Positions 12,287 through 24,060 are shown, numbered from the stretch's first letter. The stretch is 64,000 nt of DNA from Phoronis australis (GCA_002633005.1 NMRA01000489.1:145972-209971); one strand, 5' to 3'. Program-made: numbers and translations. Notes: generated from the sequence alone by a model not told the origin.

Positions 12287-14691
12287 GTAAACCAGTCTTA
12301 GGGAGCTGATTTTAAACGAGTAGGCCTGCTTAGAAACTAAACGGCTTCGACATCATGGCTCACGATAGTGGTGGATCTAGGATGTCATAAGGGGGGGGGG
12401 CACATGTTGTCTCGGGGAATTGGGCAAAGCGCGATTGTATGTGCAGCACAGGCCCGAAGGTGCGGGAGCCGGGTATGTGAAGCTTCTGTTCGTAAAGCCT
12501 ACCGGCGGACTTAAAAAAAAAAACGAACGCCGCGATCTGCGGTACCCCCTTCTCCGCGTCCTAGTTGCTTATTCAATATTTCCTCGCGCTCGCTTCACGC
12601 TGTTGCTGTTCCATTTTTGCTTACGGCAGCCAAGCCCCCCCCCCCTAAATCCGCCTATGCACGATTGGTTATAAATGAGATCAAGGAACGTAGCAATGAA
12701 TGCTGGGCCTCCGTCTAACAATAGTCTCTTCACTGCTATCGACTCCTATTTTTTAAAATTCCATGTTGGTGTCACCTTCCGTGTATGTACCTTGCGTCTC
12801 AACCGGTAAATTACAAAGAGGTAGTGACGTCAACTTAATTGGCATCGAGATTTATTAGCAAAAAGTTACACCTTGAGCACACACCCCTATATAGTAATCG
12901 GCCCCTGAAAAGCGGTATTTCACAGCATCAAAGCCAGACTCCACTCAATTCCTCGAGTGTTCAGTCACTGATATCGATCTGTACGAGTAAGTGAGTGATC
13001 GTGTCTCAGTAGAAAGCTATTGAGTCACTCTGCAATTTACATAAGCTTTCTCCCCAGAATTTCTGACGAAAAGTATACCGATAACGATGTTTTTCACCTA
13101 GAAAAATTGACACAACTAAGTCTTTGATTTTTAAAAATCGGTGAACTATTAACTGAAATCACAACTCAAAATAGCGTCCGAAACATCAGCAGATAGTTGA
13201 TTAAGATTTATTTTCGTTGGTTTAGAAATCCAAACGTACATGAACAATGAACGGGTTCATTAGGCTGCGCAAACGTGTCTGGATTTTTAGAAGGTTTTGA
13301 TGGTAACTGGTTGTAACTAAAGTGCCGTCCACACAAAGAGACAAGTTACTCCTGGAACGAGTTGTCGCTAAGTTTGCGTACTGTCTGGACGCTGTTTAAC
13401 TAGCGCAACTTACCCTATACTTGTGACAATTTACTCCACATTATAATCGTTGTGTGGCCGCAAAAGTGGGGTAAGGCAGAATTAATTATTAGCTGCGGTT
13501 ACAAACTGACGCTTTTTGCTTGCCGTACTCGCATTGGGCGTTCATTGCCAATAGGAAATCTCGCAATGGGCGAGAACCGGCATCTTTTTGCGTTGCAATT
13601 GTTATGCTTTTTAATTTTAAATTATTATTATGAAAAATGCAATATAAAATTAATGAGAAAAAGCGCTGGAAAGCAACGGGCGTCAAAATTTTAGTATTTT
13701 ATACATGTATGTATATGTATACAAATGAATGCACATATTTATACATACATTTAGATTTGCAACCGCAACAAGAATTTCAATGATACATACAAGATTACCA
13801 TGGAAATACCATATATTATATTATTATTATTATTATTATTATCATCATTATTATTGCTATTGTCATTAGTCATTAATTATTATTACCGTTATGGTTGCCC
13901 AGGTGTTCTGTTCCTATATGCTTGTGATCTTTATAAAGAATCATAGCGCGCTGAGACGGTTTCCCACATTTCCCTGGGAAGTGACAGTGTTGCAAGAATG
14001 GCTGGGAAATAACCAACAATGAAATTTTGCCTGTTATGACTCATTCTAGCTAGGACAAAGTCAGACCTTCGATTTAGCCTTTTGTCCAGGCGGACTATTC
14101 TTCCATCGGCACTCCACAAATGGCTGATCGAGGACTGAGAACAAGGCCCATCTACGATTGCTTCTTTGTTCTCAAGCAATGCATTGAACTATGAATATTG
14201 AAGAGTTCTAGTTAATTAACTTGCGCATTCATACAATCATGTACTTTACAATAATGATGCAGTGAGACATACGTAATCTCGAGATAGTATTCAGCAACTG
14301 TTATTACATGAACCAAAAACATTTTGTATAGGGGAAAAAAGACAAATGAGTAATAGCTTGTGGAAAACAAATCAATGGCAACCTTGACATTTTCTGCAAT
14401 CTATTAAGAACTACACACAATTAGTTAAAGAATTCTTTCTCTTTCCAGCACTCTCTCATTTGCATCTTACTGTCGCTACACTGTATATGCGTTATCTCTT
14501 TTATAGGATCGTGGAAGCGTTTAGAACAGCCATACGGTCTACAGAGAGGTGGATTTTGGCGCAAACTACAACCATCTTCGCCATTCAGGGATAATATGAA
14601 AAAACGTGCTACATTTCACTTGAATCAGCTGGCCGATGTCTGCTGTAAAACCGGATGTAAATTATCTGACCTTATCAATCTCTGTGACTAG
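12001..14691 (+). CDS. Insulin/relaxin-family peptide precursor, two exons
   Basis: Predicted secreted hormone precursor of 156 residues, with coding exons 12001-12286 and 14507-14691. Residues about 12-32 are a hydrophobic signal segment. The B-chain core is CGRHAKTLIYAAC (Cys42, Cys54; spacing 11 as in insulin and relaxin B chains), followed at once by RKKR. The C-peptide runs to a KKR site at 127-129. The A chain holds CCKTGCKLSDLINLC (Cys141, 142, 146, 155; CC-x3-C-x8-C) and ends one residue later. There are exactly six cysteines. Donor CG|GTAAAC and acceptor TTTTATAG|GA give phase 1, matching the classical C-peptide intron of insulin genes. The start is uncertain. If the AG at 12027 is a real acceptor, the first residues come from an upstream exon, or translation starts at Met25. 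Whether it acts through a tyrosine-kinase or G-protein receptor cannot be told. Confidence 0.85.
12367..12659. mobile_element. Short non-autonomous hAT-like element in the insulin-like gene intron
   Basis: The left end AGTGGTGGATCTAGG and the right end CCTAAATCCGCCTAT are imperfect inverted repeats of the GGCGGATCTAGG type. CACGAT directly flanks both sides (12361-12366 and 12660-12665) as a target-site duplication. G and C homopolymers lie just inside the ends. It starts 80 bases after the inferred exon 1 donor. It has no coding capacity. The interior differs from the 6.6-kb element, so only the ends are related. Confidence 0.7.
13816..13860. repeat. (ATT)n microsatellite
   Basis: About ten ATT units with minor interruptions (ATC near the 3' side), within the intron of the insulin-like gene. 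Confidence 0.9.
14507..14691 (+). CDS. Insulin-like precursor exon 2: end of C-peptide and A chain
   Basis: Begins after ...CTTTTATAG at 14506 and ends at TAG 14689-14691. It encodes a basic, tryptophan-containing C-peptide segment, the KKR convertase site, then an A chain with eleven residues before the paired cysteines. Classical insulins have five there. The spacing and the conserved leucine before the last cysteine fit the family signature. The exon 1 ORF alone has no A chain, so this exon is needed to complete the hormone. Confidence 0.8.
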
Positions 14692-15210
14692 AACACAAAA
14701 GTGGAAGTTCAGCCTGCGACGACGGGCCCCGTTACGTCACCGTTGTTATCACTATGTTCTCAAGAATTTTGACAAAACGACTAAAACTGAAAGCTCTTCA
14801 GTGTTACAGGCAATCTTAGCAATGAAAACCTCGTGGACGGTGTCGCACTCAATCCACATTTTTGGCATTTCCACCCATCGCCAACCAGTTTCTTCAAGAA
14901 CGTTCGAACCTCCCTGTGACAGGTTCCTAAAATATTTTGTCGATACTCCATGCTTTCATGTCGGTTTTTAAACAAACCAATGCAACGTTCCGACAAACGT
15001 AGCCAGCCAGGCCGCGCCCAGCAATAATAACTGGACGGCGGAAAACAAAGATTCTCTGCTATCGTCTTTGATATTTTACCACGATTTTTACCACTATAGA
15101 GCCACATTGTCAAATGGGAAAGCATACGAACTGGTGCAACTAGCGGGAGATCCACCATACCAACGAAGTTCATTCATACACGACAAGTTCATTGACAGAG
15201 GGCTCATTAA
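14692..15210. other. Downstream of the insulin-like gene; no further gene recognised
   Basis: Probably contains the 3' untranslated region. I see no clear AATAAA immediately after the stop. The - strand 130-codon frame at 14781-15173 has a few cysteines but no domain I recognise. Confidence 0.4.
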
Positions 15211-15214
15211 ATAG

Positions 15215-15765
15215 GGATGCGTTACGTAGTCGCGAGAAGAGGACAGTAAAACACGCATCAAGAAAGCTCGTCAGGCACACGCTATGCTAAAGCCTGTATG
15301 GTGCTCAAAGACCTACTCACTTAATCAAAGTAAATAATTTTCAACTCTAATGTGATGTCTGTTCTTCTTTACGGTTCAGAGACGTGGAGACTTACAAAAA
15401 CATTGGTTAATAGAGTACACGTCTTTGTAAATAGATGCCTGCGACAAATCCTGGAGATTAAATGATCGGATAGAATCACAAATGAAGAGATTTGGCGAAA
15501 AACGGGGCATGAGAGGGTAGAGACAATGAGAAGAGGGTGGGACACACCCTCAGAAAAGCTGATGAAAGCATCACAAAACAAGCCCTGTCCTGAAACCCGC
15601 AGGGAAGTCGTCGACGAGGCAGACCAGTCCAAACGTGAAGGACAATGGAAGCCGAACTCCGTGAAACCGGATACAACATGCAGCAAATAAGACAGATGGC
15701 GAATAACAGGATTCGATGGCGTTCGGTCACAGAGGCCCTATCCACCACGGGGTGGCAAGGGTTTT
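15215..15765 (+). pseudogene. Decayed LINE: C-terminal part of a reverse-transcriptase polyprotein
   Basis: Across several frames the + strand reads the characteristic end of an endonuclease-reverse-transcriptase. It starts with TRIKKARQAHAMLKPVW, then SVLLYGSETWRLTKTLVNRV, FVNRCLRQILEIK, then a stop, SDRITNEEIWRKTGHERVE, and after frameshifts AELRETGYNMQQIRQMANNR and a final IRWRSVTEALS-like stretch. The catalytic domain is missing, so this is a 5'-truncated copy with at least one stop and frameshifts. It lies in the same orientation as, and about 500 bases after, the insulin-like gene. Confidence 0.88.
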
Positions 15766-15769
15766 TTAA

Positions 15770-16290
15770 AAGTCAAGTAAGTCACGCAGTCGCGAGAACC
15801 TGGTGAAAGCGCAAGACAGTGCAATACGGTGCAGGACACGGCAAATCAAACAAGTGAAAGGCGAATGTTTAGTGAATGCTGGCGAAGCTTACACCCGCGT
15901 AAATGGTTATCACTGTATAATACCATTTTCTAAACTTTATATATTTCAGTGATTGTCTCCCGACTGGGCCGGCAAAACCTCCCAGGCGCCCTAGAAGCAC
16001 TCAGTGAGAATTTCAGCCAAAGTGATTAGGAATTTTGTCTTTGCAATGGCTTCTATGACCGTTTAAGTAATGCGTGGGTCACAGGTTTACATTGCCTTAT
16101 GTTAACAATATTTTAAAACCTCGTTAGTATTTAAAATTTCAAATTTTATTCTGAAAATTCCCCGGCTTCCATAAGGCCACCGTGGTTTTGTTTAGATAGC
16201 GTTCATCATCAATATGGCGGACCGCGTGTCACGCGCTGTCTGGCTTGTGAGTATACGTCGTGTCGTCTCTGTGTATATAGCTCACAACAG
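15770..16290. other. No gene recognised
   Basis: AT-rich sequence without recognisable coding or repeat structure apart from the element that follows. Confidence 0.4.
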
Positions 16291-16293
16291 GGC

Positions 16294-16400
16294 TACTCGC
16301 TGGTTCCCTGCGTGCCGCTAGGTGGTCGGTAGCCAGCACGCCTCGCTGGTTCCCTACGTGCCGTTAGGTGGTCGGTAGGCATGTTGGGAACCAGCGAGAT
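16294..16400. mobile_element. Fragment of a TIR element (CTCGCTGGTTCCCTGCGTG ends)
   Basis: Two head-to-tail copies of a roughly 54-base end sequence (CTCGCTGGTTCCCTGCGTGC, then CGCTAGGTGGTCGGTAG) at about 16298 and 16349 are followed by the inverse end GGGAACCAGCGAG near 16388-16400. The same termini bound the element at 41795-42416, so this looks like an internally deleted, end-duplicated derivative. Confidence 0.65.
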
Positions 16401-16747
16401 TGGGATAGCCACTAATGCCAGTGGGCGGAATACACTTTTGATCATGCTACAAGTTTTATCAACACAAAATCTTTTCATGTTCGGTAGTATAACTTTCAAA
16501 CAGTTTCACCTTGTTCAATTTGTGAATGTGTAAAATAACCACCTGTGGGAGGTCAAATTCCCATGTTATTTTGTGCTCAGTAAAACCAAATCCACAAATT
16601 AAGTAATGACAATGAAGAGAATTCCAGGAGCGTGTATCCGTATCAGTATCTATGTCAATTTCATTCAAATGTTGCTTTTTGTGTAGAGCACGGTTTCTAT
16701 TCCTTAACTTCTTTCTTTCCTGTAATTCTGAAACATTCATTCCAGCA

Positions 16748-16832
16748 GGTAAACCAACCAATCAGCACTCAAAATAATAATGTGTCTGGTAAACCAACCA
16801 ATCACCACTTAAGATAATAATGTGTCTGGTAA
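16748..16832. repeat. 49-base direct duplication
   Basis: GGTAAACCAACCAATCA with a following ATAATAATGTGTCTGGTAAA block occurs twice in tandem with about four differences. It lies in otherwise unremarkable sequence. Confidence 0.8.
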
Positions 16833-19800
16833 AGCAGGCATTACGCAATTCAACACGCCTTTCCGGTTCTGGCCTGGAGAGTGTTTATGACAGATGTACT
16901 GTAGGACCAAGGCATGTGCACTGAGGCCCACACAGGGCATTTCATTTATCACTGCTGGACACTAGTCAAAAGCAGCCAGTCAGGCACCTCCCTCAGACGA
17001 GTTCATGTGAAAGTTTGTCAACATAAACAACAAGACCATGACTGAGCTTGATGAAAGACAGAATACAAAGTTATAGCCTTATATTAAAATATCAATTTAA
17101 CTTTAGTCAGTATAATATGTGCATATTATCACAGATTACAGGAATCAACTTTAAGCTTAGGTGTACTCCTATTTCGTAAAAATACCATCGATAAAAACTA
17201 CATGGAAAATACCAGACACACCTTTTGAGCATTTTATCTAAGTTTTAATACAGGAAATTTGATGAAAGCTTGTGAAAGGACTTTATCCCATACCTTTCAA
17301 AAAACAACGTTTTTGCCAAAAACGCATGCTAACTTGACTGGAAGAATGATAGTGTTGTGAATGACATGGATTAAATTTGTCTAGATTCCTAGTTTCAGAA
17401 AATATATACTTTTATGAATTGGCAGTCTTTAGTTGCTTAGATATTTCAGGAGGAAAAAATTATTAGAGGTACATATGACATTAACTGCTAAAACCTCACA
17501 GATATATCCGTTATCACGTTTCAAATGACAATAACTGCTTATTTATCAACAAAATTACTTCCTTAAATTCATAAACAGGTGACCAAAAAGGACCAATATA
17601 AAGACATGGTTTATTGACTTGGGAAGAATATTAACGGCAAATTGCCCTTCCTTGATGGTTTTGAGTTTCCTGTAGTATTACCAAGATAAGTTTTCGTTCA
17701 CCAAAACTGAGTGGTTCCCATGGATACGGAGAACTCAATGGCTCATGCATCACTCTCACAAGGTAGAGCCATACAGAAGAACCTGGCTTAGAGTCTGATG
17801 CATGGGAACTGAATTTGAACCTGCAATGTTGTACAGAAGTGTGATTACATTTTGGGGATACCCAATATATGAGGGGGGTACAAGGCATTACACAGCGACA
17901 GTTGAATCTCACTGTGTTTACCTACAATGTTGCAATATCCGACAAGCACTACTGTAGCCTGAGATTTTTGCGCCATTGGAGTTCAACACGTTTTTTTGTT
18001 GTTGTTGCATTCTTTACAAGTTTTTCTCAGCTGCTTTATTTCATTCAACCTTCCAATGGCAATGAAACATTACTGCTGTGCTGTGGAATGCAACTTCTGA
18101 CAGGAGAAAATTGAATAAACTTAAAAGTATCTGTGGATGCGTTATGTTAAATTGGTCACCTACTGACATCAATCACAGACAAAAAAATACAAAGCGAGAG
18201 GATAAAGCAAGTTCATCGGGTTAATTTTGAACCGACCAGAATCCTCTTTCTTGAAAAAACCTTTTGATTCTGGTACTTTAAAAAGATTGGAGTCAGGAAT
18301 ATTTCCACGGCCAGTACACCTAGTAAACAGCTTCCGACACGACCTGCAAAAATGTGCCTGACTTTCCAAAATGAAGTCAATGAAAACTACATGCTTTCTT
18401 TCCTCCAGGACAGGAGAGTTCTATCACTGTGTAATACAGAACCGCTCTATTATCATATTGATTTGTCATCAGCTATTAATCACAAATGAAGCCTGTCTAA
18501 AATTTACATGGACACTAGTTATTAACCATAGCACTCCCATTGGTCAAAGTTTGAGCAATCTTGTCACATTGGAAATAACAGACTAGATACAAAAACAGAT
18601 TCAGAGGGGCACAAGCACTGATATAACATTACGTTTTGAACCTTTAACAATCCTATTAAGACTAAATTGTCACTTTACCACACTTGCTTGAATAATTGTT
18701 GCCTCATGCCCAAATCAAAGTAGCATGATAATCATTAAACAGAGCATGTATCACACAGCACGTGTTGCATTCTGACTTGTGAATTGAATATCAACATGTG
18801 AACCAGTCACAACAATAGATAAATCTCTGAAGCTTCGCATCACATGATTTTACCAATTCTTGCACCTTGTCATCTCTCAGAATCTCAGCTGAGCTGTCTC
18901 CACTAAGTGTCAGCTCAGAAGTTGTCTTCCCTTTGGCAGCTATTGAAGGTCAGATTTTAGATGCCACAGGCAGTGGACCCTCATATTTCTTACCTGCAAA
19001 TACATGTACAACAATTACAATAAACATTTCTCTCAATGCTTCTTTCTTGGAAACATCAAAGAAAGTTGTTCGAAGAATGTCAACTCAGGCCTACACTAAA
19101 GATTGCGTTGATGAATTTGAAATCAGAGGGGAGATAACTTATCGCTACAGAGTCCTGTGTAGAATGCAAGTCACAAAACAAATGCTCTAAAACAACACAT
19201 TCATTATGACTAATGGGCAACCAGTGAATACAAAAATATCTAATCCCCAAGGTGGGGTTAGCACATATAAAAGACTAATGCAGTGTTCACATTTAAACAA
19301 GTTCTTAAAACGATGGCACCAAAGGGCACATACTTCAAACTGCACACAATAAAGCATCTAGATAACAGATGTAACATCCCTTTTAACTTAATTGCTTTAA
19401 TTGTTAGTAAACATTAAATTAGAAATATTTCGAAATCAAGAATTATTCAATTGTTTTCTGTTGATGCCAATCCCCAGAGTTTAGTTCGTGAAGATTGAAC
19501 AGTTTCCAGAACTTTGGGGACATGAGCACACGATTTTGCCGACCAAAATTTGAACTCTTCTCACGAAAAACACTGCACAACACTACATGTGAGGTCAAAG
19601 TTACACCCAAAACAGAGAGGAACTCCTGGATGAAATGGAGTTGAAAATATATAGCAAATGGCCAGTATCCTTGCTAACAGCATGTTGCCAGAGACATCAT
19701 ATACTAACCAATCATGTGAGCTAATAGATCGAAACGATCAGAGCCAAAAAACAACTTTTCATCTCCATTGCTGTGTAATAGAATTGTCGGTGCTCCAAAA

Positions 19801-20721
19801 GCCTTGAAAAGATAAAGATTTTAATCAGCATCTATTCACATCATTTGTTTTCACAACACAACCCCAAAGTTTTGCTTGGACTGTAGAAAGTTGTTGGGTC
19901 TTGCATGCTGGAGACTTGCACACCAGCTCCATCTTCCACGTAAAAAACTTTGAAACGATACTACGCACAATTGAATCACTCAAGAGATTGCCTGGAATTC
20001 AAATAACACTGTGCATCGAGGGACTCACCCGAAATTTGAATTGAGTGACAGTTCGAGTGTTCCAAACTTGGTGTGTTTGTAGCCGCTTTTCATAAAGAGG
20101 CGATTAGTGATTTTCACTAGTAAGGAAACAAACTATTTGACATGAAATTAAATTTATTCGAAATCCTTACATTTTGTTTGCGTGAATAGCCTGTATCTAT
20201 AAAACAGTATTTTTAGGGAATAGGGTACACGGAGCCTTTTAAAACAGACAAAAAATTGAATCTAATTGTACGACAACATCATAATTGGAACTCACGTCTT
20301 CTATACTTTACCAGAACCTTGAGTACAAATTCAAGTTCATGTCATACCTATCGTCTGATTACTGATCAAAAGTTGAAGTGAATGCAGGACTAGGAAAGAT
20401 CCCTTGTTTTATTAGAGACTAGCATTAACAAGTTGACTTGTTATTTTAAACAGAAATGCATTTTATAGAAGCATTACATTTAGGCACATAGAGAAATTTG
20501 TCAAAAAACCAAAATCATGCGAGTAAATTTTTTACATATAATTTACCCTTTTTCAAACTATTTAGAGGAAAACAGGACTTAAGACTGTGTAGTTGTACAG
20601 ACCCCTTTATCAAGTGCCCTTGCAGTATACGCCTTTAGTCTGTCCTTCACATCTTGATCACTAACACGACTTAGATAGTTTTGAGCTTGTGCCTCTGGTA
20701 TTCCAGCTTGCTTTGCTGCCT

Positions 20722-20885
20722 GAAGTAAAGATAATTCAACACAGCAATGATGTTGGCTCTCCACCACTAGGTGACACTCTTGTACAAGACATTCACCTGC
20801 AGTAAACATAATTCAACACAGTTCAATAAGAGCAATAGTGAGCAATGAGGCTGGATCTCCACCACTAGGTGACACTACTTGTCTA
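20722..20885 (-). repeat. About 75-base minisatellite at the acceptor of GSTK exon 6 (left arm), two units
   Basis: Two units, each with CCACCACTAGGTGACAC and a polypyrimidine-AG end when read on the - strand, lie just upstream of exon 6. The right arm has more units of the same repeat at 33175-33857. Confidence 0.8.
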
Positions 20886-22539
20886 ACAAACTCTGGGATT
20901 TTGCAAATGAATCAACAAGTGCATAAAATTCAATCTTTTTTTGCAATTTGGTAAAATCTCATCCATTTGGCAAAAAAAAATTCGAGGAATTTCATTAGCA
21001 GCCTTATTGTCACTCTTCAGATACATTACGAAGACACAATAATGTCAATCACAACTAGTCTGTTCAAAACAGCTGTTAAATTTGGCATGTCGGTGTAAAC
21101 ACTTTTAGAAAATCTGAGAAGCAAAATTGAGAGTAAAAAGACAAATTCTTGATTTGACTAAAATGTGAATGTCATCAACAACTTACCTCTAGGAGGCTCT
21201 GTGGTTCTGTGATGTCTTCGTTCTACAAAAATCAAAAGGACAGCGTCAATAAACCAATCACCAGAATGCATGCCACCAGCTCCATCTATTGTCTAAAAGA
21301 ACAGTTTACAAAAACCGAATATGTGATGAATTCATTATAGTCTTTATCCTCTTTTGACCAAACATAGTACAATTTCAGACCACTATTGACGCTGAGGGAG
21401 AAAATGGAAAGGTTTGAAGCTGCTTCAAGACTACAGAAGCATTTTCACAGCCATATCCAGATGCATGTTATATACATTTTTAAAAGGACCATTACATCAC
21501 TCATGATTTTTGATGCTTGCAAAGGATCTATTCATTAATTTTCATGCAGTATATTGACTTGAATCAGTTAACAGTAGACTATTCAGTAAAACAGAGTATT
21601 TCGGTCAGAGATGTTCTTTCAATTAGTTTTGAAATGCTGCCCCGGTGCTTATTTCTGATTCGACGTTTATTTAACAATAGTGCGGCGCTAATACACACTA
21701 TTACGATATTTATTTCATCCAAACATCACATATTCACCCAAAACATTCTTAGTCACATTGATTTGTGTTTGTGTCAGCAAATGACGCACAGCTTAATATT
21801 GCTTTACTTGCAGTGTCAGACCTTACCAATATCGGGTAAAAATCAATTTAGACAATTTTAGGATTGGCTTTAATCTAGCTTTATCTTAAACAGACTCACA
21901 AATGGCTATTAGTGTGCCAGTAGGAATTTAAGTTTTGAAATTGTCTCAAACCTTTCCGATGATAAAATCAACGTCTTACTTGCCCCTGCCATAATACCAC
22001 TCAGGAAAAATGGTCTGAACTGAATGTTAAGGTTCCACTTGATGCGATAACGGGTCAGAATCTGAAATAACAGAATAAAAAGCAATCGTAATTCATACCA
22101 GTCCATAGATGATCTTTTATTTCCCTAGTTTCAAAGCTGGAAATTCACAGAAAGCAAACTGGGATGTGTGTCTGACTGTCAAAATCAAAGACCACTTCAT
22201 CCCACAGTGCTACCAACCTTTCAATGATTCAATACTTCATGACATGAAATAACAGCGAGCACTTTCAACTATACACAAACCCTTCTCTTGTAACATTGTA
22301 CAGGCTCTTCGATGATCGCACGGTGATGGATTTCCGCCTGTCAGCAGAGTGAATTTACAGTGAATCATGAATCATGCTAAGATGAAATCTAAGTATATTG
22401 GAGTTAGTTGCTTATGCATCCAAGTAAGGCCTTCAACTCATGGCCTCATCAGCTTCTCATCCATAGCTAACTCACGGGGGGATACGGCATGTCTGAAGGG
22501 GGGTGTACCCTTCTCTGGTCTTATCTGTGTAACCGTTTC

Positions 22540-23480
22540 CAATGGGTAGTAAGGTCTCCGGTCATTCCAGATAGTGATTGAAACTGTACAAGGGAGTCCC
22601 ACAGGGGTCAGTAAATGACCCTGTGCTTTTTAATGTGTTTTTCAATGACTTGTTTTATAACCTCTGTCATGATTAATCTGAATTGTATAATTATACCGAT
22701 GACAACACAACATCTGTGTATGATCACCGACTAGATTGGCTTGTCATTAAGCTGAGGTTTAAAGCCACTCAGGTCACATCTCTGTTCAAAAACAACTTCA
22801 TGCAGGCAAACCCAGAAAAACTTCACATTATAGTGCGGATCCAGTCTTACACCTATCGAGATAGATGGCTGTGGCTTAAAGTTAACATCAGAGCCTCGTG
22901 TCAGATTACTAGTGTTGAAATTGACCATAGATTCAGCTTTGATGTACCAGTCCGTGAAGCATTCAGAAATACCTCAGCTCATTTGGCTGTCTTACGGAGG
23001 CTTTCTAAATCATGATGATGGGTGTGACATTTTTAACAGTTTTATTCTGTGTCACTTTGACTACTGTGATGTTTGACATTCCTGTAATGCAATGCTTACA
23101 TCCAAACTTGAGCATTCACAATAGCCGTCAAGTTTCAGGTCAAGGCAGGTTTTTAAGAGTCACTATGAATCATTATTAAAAAGAGCAGATGGCCCCATTC
23201 TGGAGCTCACATCGAGGAAACGAGCTATTTTTGTGGAGTCTTGCATAAACTGTCTCCGAGTTTTGTGTGGGCCTTCTTTGAGGTCAGCGATTCCTCGTAA
23301 AAACTGGGGTCTAGTGTCGCTCTCTGTGTGCACCATATGTGCACTCCAAAAGCTAAGCGGTGAACTTGAACTCCCTTTGGGTTTTCTGTGCAAAGCTCTC
23401 GACACAGCCCGTTTGCGTCTGCATGCAGTAGCTGCCGACAGGTGTTACAGTGCGTGCATCCTCACCTGACTGGGCTGGCC
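22540..23480 (+). pseudogene. Decayed LINE reverse-transcriptase fragment (CR1/Rex-like) inside intron 1 of the left GSTK copy
   Basis: The + strand carries, in broken frames, a motif B remnant (VQGSPTGVS, then LFNVFFNDLF), a motif C YTDDN at about 22697, then FMQANPEKLHIIV, the downstream block with FRNTSAHLAVLRRLSKS, and a tail with CHFDYCDV and LLKRADGPILEL. Several stops and frameshifts are present. The complete GSTK copy has no such insert in its 754-base intron 1, so insertion followed the duplication. It is antisense to the host copy. Confidence 0.85.
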
Positions 23481-24060
23481 CCTGCGCATCCCTCACAGAA
23501 TGGATGGTAATTTACTGCATAACCTATCAATTTATTTAGATTAATGTATAACTAAATCTCTTAATTATCAACTTTGTCTTTGATAATACTTTAATAGCCC
23601 TCGGATAGTGTTCCCCTCTTTCTAAAACCACTGGCATTCTCATCAGCTGCTCTCCGATATGTACTACAATCTATTTATTATAGTGTCATAGGAGTGACTG
23701 ATTAAATAAAAAGTGCTTGCGGCTGTGCTAAAACTCTAGATCGGAGTAGGTACTTACTCCAGTCTCCAGTCCTAGTCCTCGCAAAAACTTACTCATTTTA
23801 CTTACAAAAATATCTGTAAAAATCTAAGTAAGTGTTCTTGTATACGAGTGGAATTAGGAAACATGCCTTCAAAAAGTAAACAATTACCTCGCACCAAAAC
23901 CTCAAAAATATCTCACATCTACTTACTTCAAAAGCAACCCATGAATATGGGGAAACTACATCATAAAACAATTCCAAAGTAACCGCCTTCAAGGGAGCAG
24001 CCATGTTTGATAGCATCGCTCGTACGCAGCGCCACTTGTGGGTTGGCTCTTGAACTGCTT

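Larger units (their letters stand above)
18950..24004 (-). pseudogene. GSTK1: Glutathione S-transferase kappa copy lacking exons 3 and 4
   Basis: The - strand exons, by comparison with the complete copy, are exon 1 23927-24004, exon 2 21980-22061, exon 5 21187-21222, exon 6 20603-20719, exon 7 19709-19802 and exon 8 18950-18993. All have the same lengths and intact GT-AG sites. Exon 1 gives LELFYDVVSPYSW, exon 7 gives FFGSDRFDLLAHMIG and exon 8 ends in SKI. Exons 3 and 4, encoding the NKPPG to LWLRIWSR part (77 codons), are absent from the 757-base interval between exons 2 and 5. Exon 2 ends in phase 1 and exon 5 starts in phase 0, so a direct join is out of frame. Intron 1 is enlarged by an antisense LINE. 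The other exons are well preserved, so the loss may be recent, or could be an assembly deletion. Confidence 0.85.
17580..24060 (-). repeat. Inverted duplication, left arm (pairs with about 27390-35960)
   Basis: All six GSTK exons found here, their flanking intron sequence and about 1.3 kb beyond the last exon match the right arm in opposite orientation. For example, 17620-17850 matches 35640-35870, and the block after exon 8 matches 35159-35400. Homology fades just upstream of exon 1, beyond a shared GGCGCTGCGTACGA. The central spacer is about 3.3 kb. The arms have diverged by substitutions, deletions and insertions, so this is a real duplication and not a simple assembly mirror. Confidence 0.85.

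Noticed and set aside
14781-15173. 130-codon - strand frame downstream of the insulin-like gene
   Set aside because: No recognisable domain, antisense to a probable 3' untranslated region and no splice or conservation support.
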